From: Streptomyces tibetensis
Lineage (GTDB): Bacteria; Actinomycetota; Actinomycetes; Streptomycetales; Streptomycetaceae
Length of the DNA stretch: 64,000 bases
Reading direction: 5' to 3'
NCBI RefSeq assembly: GCF_007655005.1
Contig: NZ_SZVW01000008.1
Location: 186,001 to 250,000 of the forward strand
The position numbers and the translations under genes were made by a program. Shown piece after piece: positions 27,849-38,300 of this stretch (the first letter of the stretch is position 1; each line of letters opens with the position of its first letter). Under the pieces are notes generated by a model. The model was not told the DNA's origin, ran no database searches, and saw nothing but the letters and a program-made list of their open reading frames with translations.

Positions 27849-27867
27849 TTAGCTTAGGCTCACCTAA
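27849..27867 (+). promoter_or_regulatory. Iron box upstream of cchB
   Basis: TTAGCTTAGGCTCACCTAA differs from the actinobacterial iron-box consensus at a single position. It lies about 90 bp before the cchB ATG and should bind the Fe2+ form of DmdR/IdeR. Confidence 0.93.
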
Positions 27868-27955
27868 GTTCGCTGGCGTGCCGCGTCGTCGGCATGCCCG
27901 TCTCCCGTTCCCTCCACACCTGACACGCGCGGCTGCCCCGCACGATGGGAGTGAC

Positions 27956-29311
27956 ATGTCGCAGGTTCTTCCCGGTGACTCATCACCGGTCCACGACCTG
28001 ATCGGAATCGGCTTCGGGCCGTCCAACGTGGCCATGGCGATCGCGCTCCGCGAGCACAACACCCGCGTCGGCGGGCAGGAGGCGATCACCGCTCACTTCT
28101 TCGAGCAGCAACCCCGCTTCGGCTGGCACCGCGGCATGCTCATCGACGACGCCACCATGCAGGTCTCCTTCCTCAAGGACCTGGTGACGCTGCGGAACCC
28201 GGCCAGCGAGTACAGCTTCCTCTGCTACCTGCAGAGCAAGGGCCGGCTGATCGACTTCATCAACCACAAGAACCTGTTCCCGCTGCGCGTGGAGTTCCAC
28301 GACTACTTCGAGTGGGCCGCGGCCCAGGTCGAGGACATGGTCTCCTACGGCCACGAGGTCGTCGGCGTCGCGCCCGTGACCCGGGACGGCGTCGTGGACC
28401 ACCTGGAGGTGACCGTCCGGTCCGGCGGCGGCCTCGAGGTCCACCGGGCCCGCAACCTCGTCATCGGTACCGGCCTGCGTCCCCTCGTGCCCGAGGGCGT
28501 GGAGCGCGGCGAGCGGGTCTGGCACAACTCCGAACTGCTGGCGAGGGTCGATGAGTTGGAGGGCGCCTCGCCCTCCCGCTTCGTCGTCGTGGGAGCCGGC
28601 CAGAGCGCTGCCGAGAACGTCGCCTACCTGCACCGCCGCTTCCCCGAGGCCGAGGTCTGCGCCGTCTTCTCCCGCTACGGCTACAGCCCGGCCGACGACA
28701 GCAGCTTCGCCAACCGGATCTTCGACCCGCAGGCCGTCGACGAGTACTTCGCCGCGCCCGAGGACGTCAAGCGCCGGCTGATGGACTACCACGGCAACAC
28801 CAACTACTCCGTGGTGGACATCGACCTCATCGACGACCTCTACCGGCAGTCGTACCAGGAGAAGGTGCTCGGCACCGAGCGGCTGCGGTTCCTCAACGTC
28901 TCCCGGCTCACCGGCGTCAAGGAGACCCCGTCGAGCGTCCGCGCCACGGTGACGTCCCTGGTCACCGGCGAGGAGACCGATCTGGACGCGGACGTCGTGG
29001 TCTTCGCCACCGGCTACAGCCCCGTCGACCCCACCAGCCTGCTCGGGGAGGTCGCCGACCGCTGCCTGCGCGACGACGAGGGCCGCGTCCGCGTCGAGCG
29101 CGACTGGCGCATCGCGGCCGACCCGGCCCTGCGCTGCGGCATCTACCTGCAGGGCGGCACGGAGCACACGCACGGCATCACCTCGTCGCTGCTCTCCAAC
29201 ACCGCCATCAGGGTGGGCGAGATCCTGGACTCCCTCCTCGGCCGCAGGGCCGAGCCCACCGCCGGCCGGACGCACACGGTCGCCGACGGTATGGGCAGCG
29301 CCGCCCGCTAG
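27956..29311 (+). CDS. cchB: CchB, L-ornithine N5-monooxygenase
   Basis: This flavin-dependent N-hydroxylating monooxygenase of 451 residues converts L-ornithine to N5-hydroxy-L-ornithine with NADPH and O2, the committed step to the hydroxamates. The FAD motif GIGFGPSNVA is at about residues 16-25. The NADPH motif VVGAGQSAAENV is near 212, and the FATGYSP motif of this family is near 346. I chose the ATG at 27956 for its GGGAG site; open frame upstream contains the iron box and is not coding. It precedes the cchCDE transport genes by 53 bp and probably shares a transcript with them. Confidence 0.97.
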   Translation: MSQVLPGDSSPVHDLIGIGFGPSNVAMAIALREHNTRVGGQEAITAHFFEQQPRFGWHRGMLIDDATMQVSFLKDLVTLRNPASEYSFLCYLQSKGRLIDFINHKNLFPLRVEFHDYFEWAAAQVEDMVSYGHEVVGVAPVTRDGVVDHLEVTVRSGGGLEVHRARNLVIGTGLRPLVPEGVERGERVWHNSELLARVDELEGASPSRFVVVGAGQSAAENVAYLHRRFPEAEVCAVFSRYGYSPADDSSFANRIFDPQAVDEYFAAPEDVKRRLMDYHGNTNYSVVDIDLIDDLYRQSYQEKVLGTERLRFLNVSRLTGVKETPSSVRATVTSLVTGEETDLDADVVVFATGYSPVDPTSLLGEVADRCLRDDEGRVRVERDWRIAADPALRCGIYLQGGTEHTHGITSSLLSNTAIRVGEILDSLLGRRAEPTAGRTHTVADGMGSAAR

Positions 29312-29364
29312 ACGGACGCCGTCCGGTCAACTCGCCCACCGCGCAAGGGATAACGTACGTCGAC

Positions 29365-30426
29365 ATGGGCACGACTGCTGCAGTGGAGCGCCCCCCGGTC
29401 AAGGGCCCGACAGCGGCCCGTCGCCGGCGGGTCGTGGGTCTCGGCACCCTTCTGGCGGTCCTCGTGATCGCCGCCGTCCTCTCGCTGGCCGTCGGTGCTC
29501 GCGCGTTGAGTCCCGCCGAGGTGTGGCACGGACTGTTCGGCGCCCCGGACCCCGACCGGCGGCTCACGGAGATCAGGCTCATCGTCGAGACCGTACGGGT
29601 GCCCCGCACGGTCCTCGGGGTCGTCGCGGGCATCGCCCTCGGCGTCGGCGGGGCGCTGATCCAGGGGTTCACCCGTAACCCGATCGCCGACACCGGCCTG
29701 CTGGGCGTGAATTCCGGCGCCTCGTTCGCGGTGGTGGTGGCGATCTCCGTCTTCGGGCTGGGAAACCCCTTCCAGTACGTCTGGTTCGCGTTCGCCGGCG
29801 CTGCCGTCGCCGGTGTCGTGGTGTTCGGTCTCGCGAGCATCGGGCGCGGGGCCGGCAACCCGCTCACCCTCGCCCTGGCCGGCCAGGGCGTCACGGTGTT
29901 CCTCGCGGCGATGACCACCGCCGTCGCGCTGTCGGACCAGGCGGCGCTGAACGCCCTGCGGTTCTGGAACGCCGGCTCCCTCGCCGGTTCCGGGTTCGAC
30001 GTCATCTGGCCGGTGACCGCGTTCATCGGCGCCGGGCTCGTGCTGGCCCTGACCACGCTGCCCTCCCTCAACCTGCTCAACCTCGGCGACGACGTGGCCA
30101 GGGGCCTGGGCGTGAACATCGCGCTGAGCCGGACCGTCGGCATCACCGCCATCACCCTGCTGGCGGGCGCCACGACGGCCGCGTGCGGCCCCATCGCCTT
30201 CCTCGGCCTCATGGTCGCCCACGTGGCCCGGTACCTGACCGGCCCGGACTACCGCTGGCTCGTGCCGTACGCCGGGCTGCTCGGGGCCGTCGTGCTGCTG
30301 CTGTGCGACATCGTCGGCCGACTGGTCGTGCGGCCGGGCGAGTTGGACGCCGGCGTCCTCGTGGCGCTGCTCGGCGCCCCCTTCTTCGCGGTGCTCGTAT
30401 GGCGCGGAAAGTTCAGGAAAGCATGA
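29365..30426 (+). CDS. cchC: CchC, ferric-siderophore permease (FecCD family)
   Basis: This 353-residue membrane protein has about ten transmembrane helices, with FecCD landmarks such as VRVPRTVLGVVAGIALGVGGALIQG early and GPIAFLGLMVAHVARYLTG late. It forms one half of the inner-membrane channel that imports ferric coelichelin with CchD, the ATPase CchE and the binding lipoprotein CchF. The ATGA overlap with cchD shows translational coupling. No separate iron box was seen in front, so control probably comes from the cchB promoter. Confidence 0.95.
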   Translation: MGTTAAVERPPVKGPTAARRRRVVGLGTLLAVLVIAAVLSLAVGARALSPAEVWHGLFGAPDPDRRLTEIRLIVETVRVPRTVLGVVAGIALGVGGALIQGFTRNPIADTGLLGVNSGASFAVVVAISVFGLGNPFQYVWFAFAGAAVAGVVVFGLASIGRGAGNPLTLALAGQGVTVFLAAMTTAVALSDQAALNALRFWNAGSLAGSGFDVIWPVTAFIGAGLVLALTTLPSLNLLNLGDDVARGLGVNIALSRTVGITAITLLAGATTAACGPIAFLGLMVAHVARYLTGPDYRWLVPYAGLLGAVVLLLCDIVGRLVVRPGELDAGVLVALLGAPFFAVLVWRGKFRKA

Positions 30427-31484
30427 ACGTGACCGAGGTGAAGCCGTCCCTGCCGCCGGGCGTACGGCTCGGCCGGGTGTCGTTCGTCTGGCGGCCCTGG
30501 CTGCTGTGCGTCACGCTGCTGCTCGCGGCGGCGACCTTCCTGGTGTTCTGCGTGTCCATCGGCGTCGGGGACTTCCCCGTAGGCCTCCCGCAGGTGATCG
30601 CCACGCTCTTCGGGCGGGGTGAGCAGGTCGACGAGTTCGTCATCATGGACCTGCGGATGCCGCGTGCCCTGGCCGGACTGGTCGTGGGCATCGCGCTCGG
30701 GGTGTCCGGGGCGCTCACCCAGTCCATCGCGCGCAATCCGCTGGCCAGCCCGGACGTCCTTGGGATCACCTCGGGCGCCAGCGCCGTCGCGGTGTTCCTG
30801 GTGACCGTCTCCGGCGGGACCGCCGCGGCGATCGTCAACTCCGCCGGTCTCCCGGCCGCGGCGCTCGGGGGCGGGCTCGGCACGGGCCTGCTGGTGTACT
30901 TCCTGGCCTGGCGGCGCGGGGTGGACGGTTTCCGGCTCATCCTCATCGGCATCTCGGTGAGCGCCGTGATGGAGGCGATCACGACCTGGCTGCTGGTCAC
31001 GGCCGACATCAGGGACGTGGCCCGGGCCCAGGCGTGGCTGGTCGGCTCGCTGGAGGACCGCTCCTGGGGCGAGGTCCGCACGGCCCTGTGGTGTGGGCTC
31101 GTCCTCCTGGCCGTGGTCTCCTGCGTCGCCTTCCAGTTCAGGCCGATGCACTTCGGCGACGAGGTCGCCGCGGGTCTGGGCGTCCGGTACGGGAGGGTGC
31201 GGGCGGTCCTGCTGCTGTGCGCGGTGCTGCTGGCCGGTGTGGCGGTGAGTGCGGCGGGCCCCGTGCCGTTCGTCGCGCTGGTGGCACCGCAGGTGGCGAT
31301 GCGTCTGGCGCGCCGGCCCACACCGCCGATGGTGGCCTCGGGCCTGACCGGCGCGTTGCTGCTGACCGGCTCGGACCTCATCGCGCGCACGGCGCTGCCG
31401 GTCTCGCTCCCGGTCGGCGTGGTCACCGCCGCGATAGGCGGGCCCTTCCTCGTCTATCTGCTGGTGCGGGCGAACCTGCGGTAG
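30423..31484 (+). CDS. cchD: CchD, ferric-siderophore permease (FecCD family)
   Basis: This is the second permease subunit, also 353 residues with about ten helices. Family motifs include LRMPRALAGLVVGIALGVSGALTQS and the late GPVPFVALVAPQVAMRLARRP. The start overlaps the cchC stop by four bases. CchC and CchD should form a heterodimeric BtuC-like channel. It is followed directly by cchE. Confidence 0.95.
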   Translation: MNVTEVKPSLPPGVRLGRVSFVWRPWLLCVTLLLAAATFLVFCVSIGVGDFPVGLPQVIATLFGRGEQVDEFVIMDLRMPRALAGLVVGIALGVSGALTQSIARNPLASPDVLGITSGASAVAVFLVTVSGGTAAAIVNSAGLPAAALGGGLGTGLLVYFLAWRRGVDGFRLILIGISVSAVMEAITTWLLVTADIRDVARAQAWLVGSLEDRSWGEVRTALWCGLVLLAVVSCVAFQFRPMHFGDEVAAGLGVRYGRVRAVLLLCAVLLAGVAVSAAGPVPFVALVAPQVAMRLARRPTPPMVASGLTGALLLTGSDLIARTALPVSLPVGVVTAAIGGPFLVYLLVRANLR

Positions 31485-31523
31485 ATGTACAAGAGTCAGC
31501 TGAACCCGAGCAAGGGGGGACCC

Positions 31524-32378
31524 GTGGTCGCACAGTCCGTCACCGAGGCCGCGGTCGGCGGCGCTTCGCGGCTCGCAGCCCGAGGTGTCACGGTCGGCTA
31601 TGGCGGCAGGGTCGTCATCGACAAGCTCGACGTGGCGATACCGCCGGGCGTGATCACGACGATCATCGGCCCCAACGGCTGTGGGAAATCCACCCTGTTG
31701 CGCACGCTGTCGCGGCTGCTCAAGCCGGCCGGCGGGACGGTCGTCCTGGACGGCGAGGACATCGGCAGGCTCCGGACCCGGGACGTGGCGAAGAAGCTGG
31801 GACTGCTGCCGCAGGCGCCGGTCGCGCCGGAGGGGCTGACGGTGGCCGACCTGGTCGCCAGGGGCCGTCACCCGCACCAGAGCTGGCTGCGGCAGTGGTC
31901 GTCCGACGACGCCGACGTGGTGGAGCGCGCCCTGGCCATGACCGGGGTGTCCGACCTCGCCGACCGCCCGGTCGACGCGCTGTCGGGCGGGCAGCGCCAG
32001 CGCGTGTGGATCTCGATGACGCTGGCTCAGGGCACCGATCTGCTGCTGCTGGACGAGCCGACGACCTATCTGGACCTGGCACACGCCCTCGACGTCCTCG
32101 ACCTGGTCGACGATCTGCACGAGTCCGGGTGCACCGTCGTCATGGTGCTGCATGACCTCAACCTGGCGACGCGCTACAGCGACCACCTCGTGGTGATGCG
32201 GGAGGGGTCGATCCTGGCGCAGGGGCATCCGCGTGACGTCGTCACGGCCGAACTGCTGCACGAGGCCTTCGGGTTGCGCGCCCGGGTCATCGACGACCCG
32301 GTCGGCGACCGGCCGCTCATCGTGCCGATCGGGCGGGCCCATGTGCGGCCGGGGCACCTTCCGGCGCAGGACACTTAG
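31524..32378 (+). CDS. cchE: CchE, ferric-siderophore import ATPase
   Basis: This FecE-type ABC ATPase of 284 residues has all motifs: Walker A GPNGCGKS, Q-loop at LLPQAP, signature LSGGQ, Walker B LLLLDEPT and the switch His in VLHDLN. It powers import by CchC/CchD. I prefer the GTG at 31524 (GGGGGGA just upstream); an ATG at 31485, abutting the cchD stop, would add 13 residues but lacks a ribosome site. An iron box for cchF begins at the base after its stop codon. Confidence 0.95.
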   Translation: MVAQSVTEAAVGGASRLAARGVTVGYGGRVVIDKLDVAIPPGVITTIIGPNGCGKSTLLRTLSRLLKPAGGTVVLDGEDIGRLRTRDVAKKLGLLPQAPVAPEGLTVADLVARGRHPHQSWLRQWSSDDADVVERALAMTGVSDLADRPVDALSGGQRQRVWISMTLAQGTDLLLLDEPTTYLDLAHALDVLDLVDDLHESGCTVVMVLHDLNLATRYSDHLVVMREGSILAQGHPRDVVTAELLHEAFGLRARVIDDPVGDRPLIVPIGRAHVRPGHLPAQDT

Positions 32379-32397
32379 TAAGGCTAGGCTAACCTCA
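32379..32397 (+). promoter_or_regulatory. Iron box 1 upstream of cchF
   Basis: TAAGGCTAGGCTAACCTCA starts immediately after the cchE stop. It is one of two tandem boxes, with centres 30 bp apart (nearly three helical turns), before cchF. Confidence 0.9.
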
Positions 32398-32408
32398 CTG
32401 CCGCGCGG

Positions 32409-32427
32409 TAAGGTTTGGCTGCCCTTA
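32409..32427 (+). promoter_or_regulatory. Iron box 2 upstream of cchF
   Basis: TAAGGTTTGGCTGCCCTTA is a weaker iron box lying 42 bp before the chosen cchF start. Together with box 1 it suggests that cchF has its own tightly repressed promoter. Confidence 0.75.
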
Positions 32428-32468
32428 GGCGAGGGTGCAGGAACTGGCGCGAAAGCAAGGGGATGTGG

Positions 32469-33527
32469 ATGCTCCTCCATCGAACGACGCCCGGGAAGCC
32501 ATGGCGGCGGCTGGCAGCGGTACTGTCCGCCGCCGCCCTCGGCGTCGGTCTCCTCGCGGGATGCGGTTCCGGCTCGGCGGACTCGGCGGACGGCGAGAAC
32601 AAGGGCACTCAGGCCGCGGCCGCCGGTGACTTCCCGGTCACCGTGGAGCACGCGTTCGGATCCACGACGGTCGAAAAGGCGCCCCGGCGGGTCGTCACCG
32701 TCGGCTACACGGACGACCAGACCGTCCTGGCCTTCGGCATCAAGCCGGTCGGCATGGTCGACCAGTACCCGAACCCGCCCGGCAAGAGCCCCGACATCAA
32801 CACCCAGTGGCCCTGGGTGAAGGACAAGTGGGGCGACACCAAGCCCGAGGTCGTCATGAAGAACGGCGACTCCGGCCCCAACTACGAGAAGATCGCGGCC
32901 CTTCGCCCCGACCTGATCGTCGCGGTGTACTCCGAGATCGACCAGGCCGCCTACGACAAGCTCTCCAGGATCGCCCCGACGGTGGCCCGCACCAAGGGGG
33001 AGAAGGAGCCCTTCAGCGCTCCCTGGCAGGACAACGCCCTGCACATCGCCAAGGCCCTCGGCAAGGCCGACGAGGGCCAGAAGATGGTCGACGACATCCA
33101 GGGCCGGCTCGACACGGCCAAGAAGGATCACCCCGAGCTCGGCAAGGAGACCGCGGTCGCACTGTCCTGGTACAAGGACTCGGTGGCGCCCTTCACCTCG
33201 ACCGACGTGCGCGGCCGGCTCGTCACCGGCATCGGCTACACGTACCAGACCGAGATCGACAAGGTCGCGGGCGGCGACTTCTACACCACGCTCTCGCCCG
33301 AGCGCATCGACCTCGTCGACGTCGACCACATCTTCGTCATCAACGACAAGGCCGACACCGAGGCGCTCAAAAAGTTCAAGCTGTTCGCCAACCTCGACGC
33401 CGTGAAGAAGGGCAACGTGTCCTACCTGCTCGACAGCGAGGGACCGGCGGTCGGCGCGGCCATCTCCCAGGGCACCCTGCTGTCCATGCCGTACGCGATC
33501 GACGAGCTCGTCAAGTCGGTCGAGTAG
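32469..33527 (+). CDS. cchF: CchF, ferric-siderophore-binding lipoprotein
   Basis: This 352-residue substrate-binding protein of the FepB/FhuD cluster has a signal peptide ending in a lipobox (GLLAGC), so it should be anchored to the outer face of the membrane. The mature part begins with TVEHAFGSTTVEKAPRRVV, typical of the family, and has the long central helix. It should deliver ferric coelichelin to CchC/CchD. Start chosen at the second ATG of MWM (32469), where AAGGGG has correct spacing; the ATG at 32463 is possible. Two iron boxes precede it. Confidence 0.95.
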   Translation: MLLHRTTPGKPWRRLAAVLSAAALGVGLLAGCGSGSADSADGENKGTQAAAAGDFPVTVEHAFGSTTVEKAPRRVVTVGYTDDQTVLAFGIKPVGMVDQYPNPPGKSPDINTQWPWVKDKWGDTKPEVVMKNGDSGPNYEKIAALRPDLIVAVYSEIDQAAYDKLSRIAPTVARTKGEKEPFSAPWQDNALHIAKALGKADEGQKMVDDIQGRLDTAKKDHPELGKETAVALSWYKDSVAPFTSTDVRGRLVTGIGYTYQTEIDKVAGGDFYTTLSPERIDLVDVDHIFVINDKADTEALKKFKLFANLDAVKKGNVSYLLDSEGPAVGAAISQGTLLSMPYAIDELVKSVE

Positions 33528-33531
33528 GGAA

Positions 33532-35319
33532 GTGGGCACCACCGACACGCGCGTCGCCCCGGCGGCCCTGCGCACGACGAACGGACGCGAGGCCGCCCGC
33601 TGGGTCGCAGACCACTGCCGCGCGATGCCCGGGCTGACGACCGCGACCGTGCTCACCACGGTCGCGGGGGCGGCGCTCCAGGTGCTCCCCGTGCTCCTGC
33701 TCGGCCAGGTGGTCGACGGGGTCGTCGGGGGTGAGGACCGTTCGGTCCTGATCACGATCGGGGTGCTCATCGGTGCCGCCGCGCTGCTCGGCGCGGCGGC
33801 CACCGCGGTCTCCACGTACCTGATCGGACGGCTGGGCGCGGATCTGCTCGCGCGGCTGCGCGAAGGCGCCGTCCGCGCGGTGCTCGGCATGCCGAGCGCA
33901 CGGATCGAGCAGGTCGGCCGGGGGGACGTGCTCTCCCGGGTCGGAGACGACGTGGCCGTCATCTCCAAGGGCATCCGCACGGCCGTCCCCACGGTGTTCT
34001 CGGCGGGCGTCCTGGTCGTCATCGCCACCGTCGGCATGTTCGGGCTGGACTGGCGGCTCGGTCTGGCCGGTGCGGGCGCGCTGCCCGCGTACGCGCTGGC
34101 GCTGCGCTGGTACCTGCCCCGCTCCGCCCCGCTCTACCGGAAGCAGCGCGTGGCCCAGGCCGACCGTGCCCAGGCGTTCATCAGCGGCCTGAACGGCATC
34201 GACACGGTCCGGGCCTACCGCCTGGAGGGCGCCTTCCGCGAGAAGGTCACCTCCGAGTCCTGGCGGGTGCGCGAGCTCGGTATCGAGGTGTTCCGGTTCT
34301 TCGGCCGGTTCGTCGGCCGGGAGAACCGCGCCGAGTTCATCGGTCTGGTCCTGATCCTGCTGGTCGGGTACGCGCTGCTGGAGGCCGACGCGGCCACCCT
34401 GGGTGAGGTGTCGGCGGCTCCGCTGCTGTTCCACCGGCTGTTCACCCCGCTGGGCGCCATCATGTTCACCTTCGACGAGGCGCAGAAGTCGGGCGCGAGC
34501 CTGACCCGCCTGGTCGGGGTGCTGGGGGAGTCCGCCGAGGCGCGGCTGGTCGGCGACGAGTCCGTCACGGCGGCCCGGGCCGGGGCGTACCCGGTGACGG
34601 TCGAGGGGCTGACGTTCCGTTACCCGGGCTCCGAGGAGCCGGTGTTGCGGGACGTGGACCTGTCGATCCCGGCCGGAGGGTCGCTCGCCCTGGTGGGCGC
34701 CACGGGCGCGGGCAAGACGACGCTGGCCGCGTTGATCGCCGGCATCGGCACCCCGCAGGCCGGGTCGGTGCGCATCGGGACGACCGATCTGGCCGACCTG
34801 GACGAGGCCGGGGCGAGGGCCCTGGTCAGCATCCTGACGCAGGAGACGCACGTCTTCTCCGGCCCGCTCGCCGACGACCTGCGGCTGTCCGCGCCGGGGG
34901 CGAGCGACGCGGAGCTGAGGGAGGCGTTGCGCACGGTCGGCGCCGAGGGCTGGGTCGCCGCGCTGCCCGACGGGCTGAACACCCCGGTCGGTGAGGGTGG
35001 TGAGCGCCTGGACGTCACCAAGGTCGCCCAGATCGCCCTGGCCCGGCTGGTGCTGGGGAGGGCGCCGGTGGTGGTGCTCGACGAGTCGACCGCGGAGGCC
35101 GGCAGCGAGGGCGCGGCCGAGCTGGAGCGAGCCGTGATGGCCGCCTGCGCGGGCCGTACCACGCTGTTCGTGGCACACCGGCTCACCCAGGCGATGGCTG
35201 CGGACCGGATCGCCGTGCTCGACGCCGGACGGGTCGTGGAGCAGGGGACGCACGAGGAACTGGTGGCTCTGGGCGGCCGGTACGCACGACTGTGGCGGGC
35301 CTGGCGAGAGGGTAGTTAG
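33532..35319 (+). CDS. cchG: CchG, ABC exporter half-transporter with degenerate signature
   Basis: This 595-residue protein has six transmembrane segments (about residues 35-300) and an ATPase domain. It has good Walker A (GATGAGKT), Walker B (VVVLDEST) and switch His (VAHRLT), but the LSGGQ signature is replaced by GGERLDVTK. It starts at a GTG five bases after the cchF stop. Export of coelichelin is the accepted cluster role. The defect is the mirror image of that in CchI, so I infer that the two form a heterodimer with one working ATP site. A degenerate signature is common in this actinobacterial subfamily, from memory. Confidence 0.93.
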   Translation: MGTTDTRVAPAALRTTNGREAARWVADHCRAMPGLTTATVLTTVAGAALQVLPVLLLGQVVDGVVGGEDRSVLITIGVLIGAAALLGAAATAVSTYLIGRLGADLLARLREGAVRAVLGMPSARIEQVGRGDVLSRVGDDVAVISKGIRTAVPTVFSAGVLVVIATVGMFGLDWRLGLAGAGALPAYALALRWYLPRSAPLYRKQRVAQADRAQAFISGLNGIDTVRAYRLEGAFREKVTSESWRVRELGIEVFRFFGRFVGRENRAEFIGLVLILLVGYALLEADAATLGEVSAAPLLFHRLFTPLGAIMFTFDEAQKSGASLTRLVGVLGESAEARLVGDESVTAARAGAYPVTVEGLTFRYPGSEEPVLRDVDLSIPAGGSLALVGATGAGKTTLAALIAGIGTPQAGSVRIGTTDLADLDEAGARALVSILTQETHVFSGPLADDLRLSAPGASDAELREALRTVGAEGWVAALPDGLNTPVGEGGERLDVTKVAQIALARLVLGRAPVVVLDESTAEAGSEGAAELERAVMAACAGRTTLFVAHRLTQAMAADRIAVLDAGRVVEQGTHEELVALGGRYARLWRAWREGS

Positions 35320-35330
35320 GCAACCCTTAT

Positions 35331-35349
35331 TTAGGTTAGCCTCACTTCA
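35331..35349 (+). promoter_or_regulatory. Iron box upstream of cchH
   Basis: TTAGGTTAGCCTCACTTCA has a perfect left half and a degraded right half of the consensus. It lies between the cchG stop and the cchH ATG, 28 bp before the start, and should control the cchH-cchI transcript. Confidence 0.85.
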
Positions 35350-35376
35350 CATTCTGGAAGGGACGCTGAGTCTTCG

Positions 35377-38300
35377 ATGATGGAACCGCGCGCTCGTCTC
35401 GTACTGCTTTCTCCCACGCGTCTGGCCGATGTGCGCCGGCGGATCGGCGACTACCCGGACCGGACCATCACCGAAGCCTGCGCCATCGGCCTGTCGTACT
35501 GGGCGACGGGCGGCAGCCCCGACGGCATCGACCTCACGCCCGGCACGCTCTTCGCCGACGTCCTCGGCTGGGTCGACAACGGCGGGACCACGCCCGGCGG
35601 TTGGGACGTCACCCCGGACGGCCGCGGCATCACCGTCCCCGACGGCGTCACCCCCGAGGACGCACAGCTCGCGCTGGACGATCTGGCCGACTTCCCGGAC
35701 CGGCCGCTGGGCACCATCGGCCCGTCCGGCGTGGCGGCCAGACTCCGGGTCCTGGCCGAGTGGAACGACAACCGGGCCGACCGGGACCGCCCCACCCTCG
35801 TGGAGATGTTCCACCGGCAGGTGAGCGCACGACCGGACGCCGTGGCCGTCGTCGACGAGCACCGGTCGCTGACCTACCGTGAAACAGCCGCACACGCGGC
35901 CCAGTTGGCCAACCACCTGGTCACCCGCGGACTCGGCTCCGAACAGGTCGTCGGCATCTCCCTGACCCGCTCCGCCGACATGGTCGTCGGGCTGCTCGCC
36001 GTGCTCCAGGCCGGCTGCGCCTTCGTACCGCTCGATCCGCAGTGGCCCGCCGCGCGCCGGGCCGTCGTCATCGAGGACGCCCGGGTCGTCGTCCAGCTCA
36101 ACGCCTCCGGCGAGCACGACCCGGCCGAACCGGACGCCGTGGCCGTCGATCTCGGCGACTGGCGGTACGGCTCGTACCCGGCGCAGGGGCCCGATGTCAC
36201 CGTCCTCGGTGACGCGCTGGCCTACGTGATCTTCACGTCCGGTTCGACCGGGCGGCCCAAGGGCGCGATGATCCGGCACGAGGCGATCAGCGAGCGCCTG
36301 CTGTGGCAGGTGAACGAGATCCTCGGCTTCGGTCACGACGACGCCTCGCTGTTCAAGGCGCCACTGTCCTTCGACATCTCCATCAACGAGATCTTCCTGC
36401 CGCTGGTCTCCGGCGGGCGCCTCGTCGTCCTGCGGCCCGGCGGCGAGCGCGACCCGCACCACCTGCTGAGCGTCATCGCCGAACAGCGCGTCACCTTCAC
36501 CTACCTGGTGTCGTCCATGCTGGACGTGCTGCTGGAGATGGCCGGCGACTCCGGCCGCCTGGACAGCCTGCGGCACGTGTGGTGCGGCGGCGAGGTCCTC
36601 ACCCCCGAGCTGTACGAGCGCTTCCGCACCAAGCTCGACAACATCCCCATGTACCACGGCTACGGCCCCGCCGAGACCACCATCGGCGTCTCCCACGTCA
36701 TCTACCGGGGCGCGGCGGAACGCCTGTCGACGTCCATCGGCAAGGCCAACCCCAACACCCAGCTCTACGTCCTGGACGACGAACTGCGCCCCGTCCCGGT
36801 CGGCGTCGGCGGTGAACTCTACGTCGGCGGCTTCCTCCTGGGCCGCGGCTATGTGGGTGCGCCCGGCCTGACCGCCTCCCGCTTCGTCGCCAACCCCTTC
36901 GCGAACGACGGCTCCCGCCTCTACCGCACCGGCGACCTCGCCCGCTTCGCCCCCGACGGATCGCTGGACTTCCTCGGCCGCGCCGACAACCAGATCAAGA
37001 TCCGCGGCATGCGACTGGAGATCGAGGACGTCGAGGCAGGCCTCGCCGAGCACCCCCGGGTCCGGCACACCTGCGTCGTCGCGAAGAAGAACACGGCCGG
37101 CGGCACCTACCTCGTCGGCTACGCCATACCCGCCGCCGGCGCCGTCGACCTGAGCGCGGACGAGGTCAGGGCGTGGGCCGCGGCGCACATGGTCGAGTAC
37201 ATGGTGCCCGCCCACATCGTGGTCATGGACGAGTTCCCGCTCACCGCCAACGGCAAGCTCGACCGCAACGCGCTGCCCGAGCCCGCGATCGGGGGGAGTG
37301 CACTCGCCCGCCCCACCACCGACGACGAGCGGGCGGTGTGTGCCGCGGTCGCGGAGGTGCTGCGGCTCCAAGAGGTCGGCGTCGACCAGGACTTCTTCCA
37401 GCTCGGCGGCGACAGCATCCTCGCGATCTCCCTGCTGAGTGCGCTGCGCGAGCAGGGTCTGCACGTCACGGCACGGCAGATCTTCACCCACAGCACGGTG
37501 GGCGCGCTGGCCGCGGTCGCGAGCCGTGAGGACCTCTCCACCGTGGACCACGCCGACGTCGCCACCGGCACCGTCGTCGGCTCGCCCATCGTGCAGTGGC
37601 TCGGCGAGACCACGGACGCCGTCGACGGCTTCGTCCAGTCGGTCGTCCTGAACACCCCCGCGGGCCTGACCGCCGACGCCCTCGACACCATCCTCACCGC
37701 GCTCGTGGCCCGGCACGACATGCTCCGCGCCAAGCTGGTGCGCGGCAGCCGCTGGAGCTTCGACATCCCCGAGGCGGACCGGGCCGAGCCCGGCCGGCAG
37801 CACAGCGACCGGCCGCTCGACGAGTGCATCGCCCTCGCCACGGCCGGACTGGACCCGGCCAACGGCGTGATGCTCCGGGCCGTCTGGCGCCCCGAGGCGC
37901 GTCAACTCGTCCTCGTCGCCCACCACGTGGTCGTCGACGGCGTCTCCTGGCGCATCCTGATGGAGGACCTGGCCACCGCCTGGCGGCAGTTCAGCTCGGG
38001 TGAGCCGGTCGAACTCCCCCCGGTGGGCGCGTCGTTCCGGCGCTGGACCCAGCTGCTGGAACGCGCCGCGTTCGACGCCGACAGCTCCTCCTACCGGCGC
38101 CCCCTGCCCGGCGAGGACCAGCTGCTGGCCCGGCGCGCTCTCTCCGACACGGACACCGTCGCCGGCGAACGCCTGCGCACCGTCACGGTCGGCCCGGACG
38201 TCACGGCCGCGCTGCTGGGCGAGATCCCCGCGAAGTTCCACGCCGGTGTCAACGACGTCCTGCTCACCGCGCTCGCCGTCGCCCTCGCCCGGTACCGCCG

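Noticed and set aside
30249-34037. A 1262-codon minus-strand open frame across cchC to cchG
   Set aside because: It runs antisense through five well-supported genes and encodes low-complexity Arg/His/Gln/Pro sequence.
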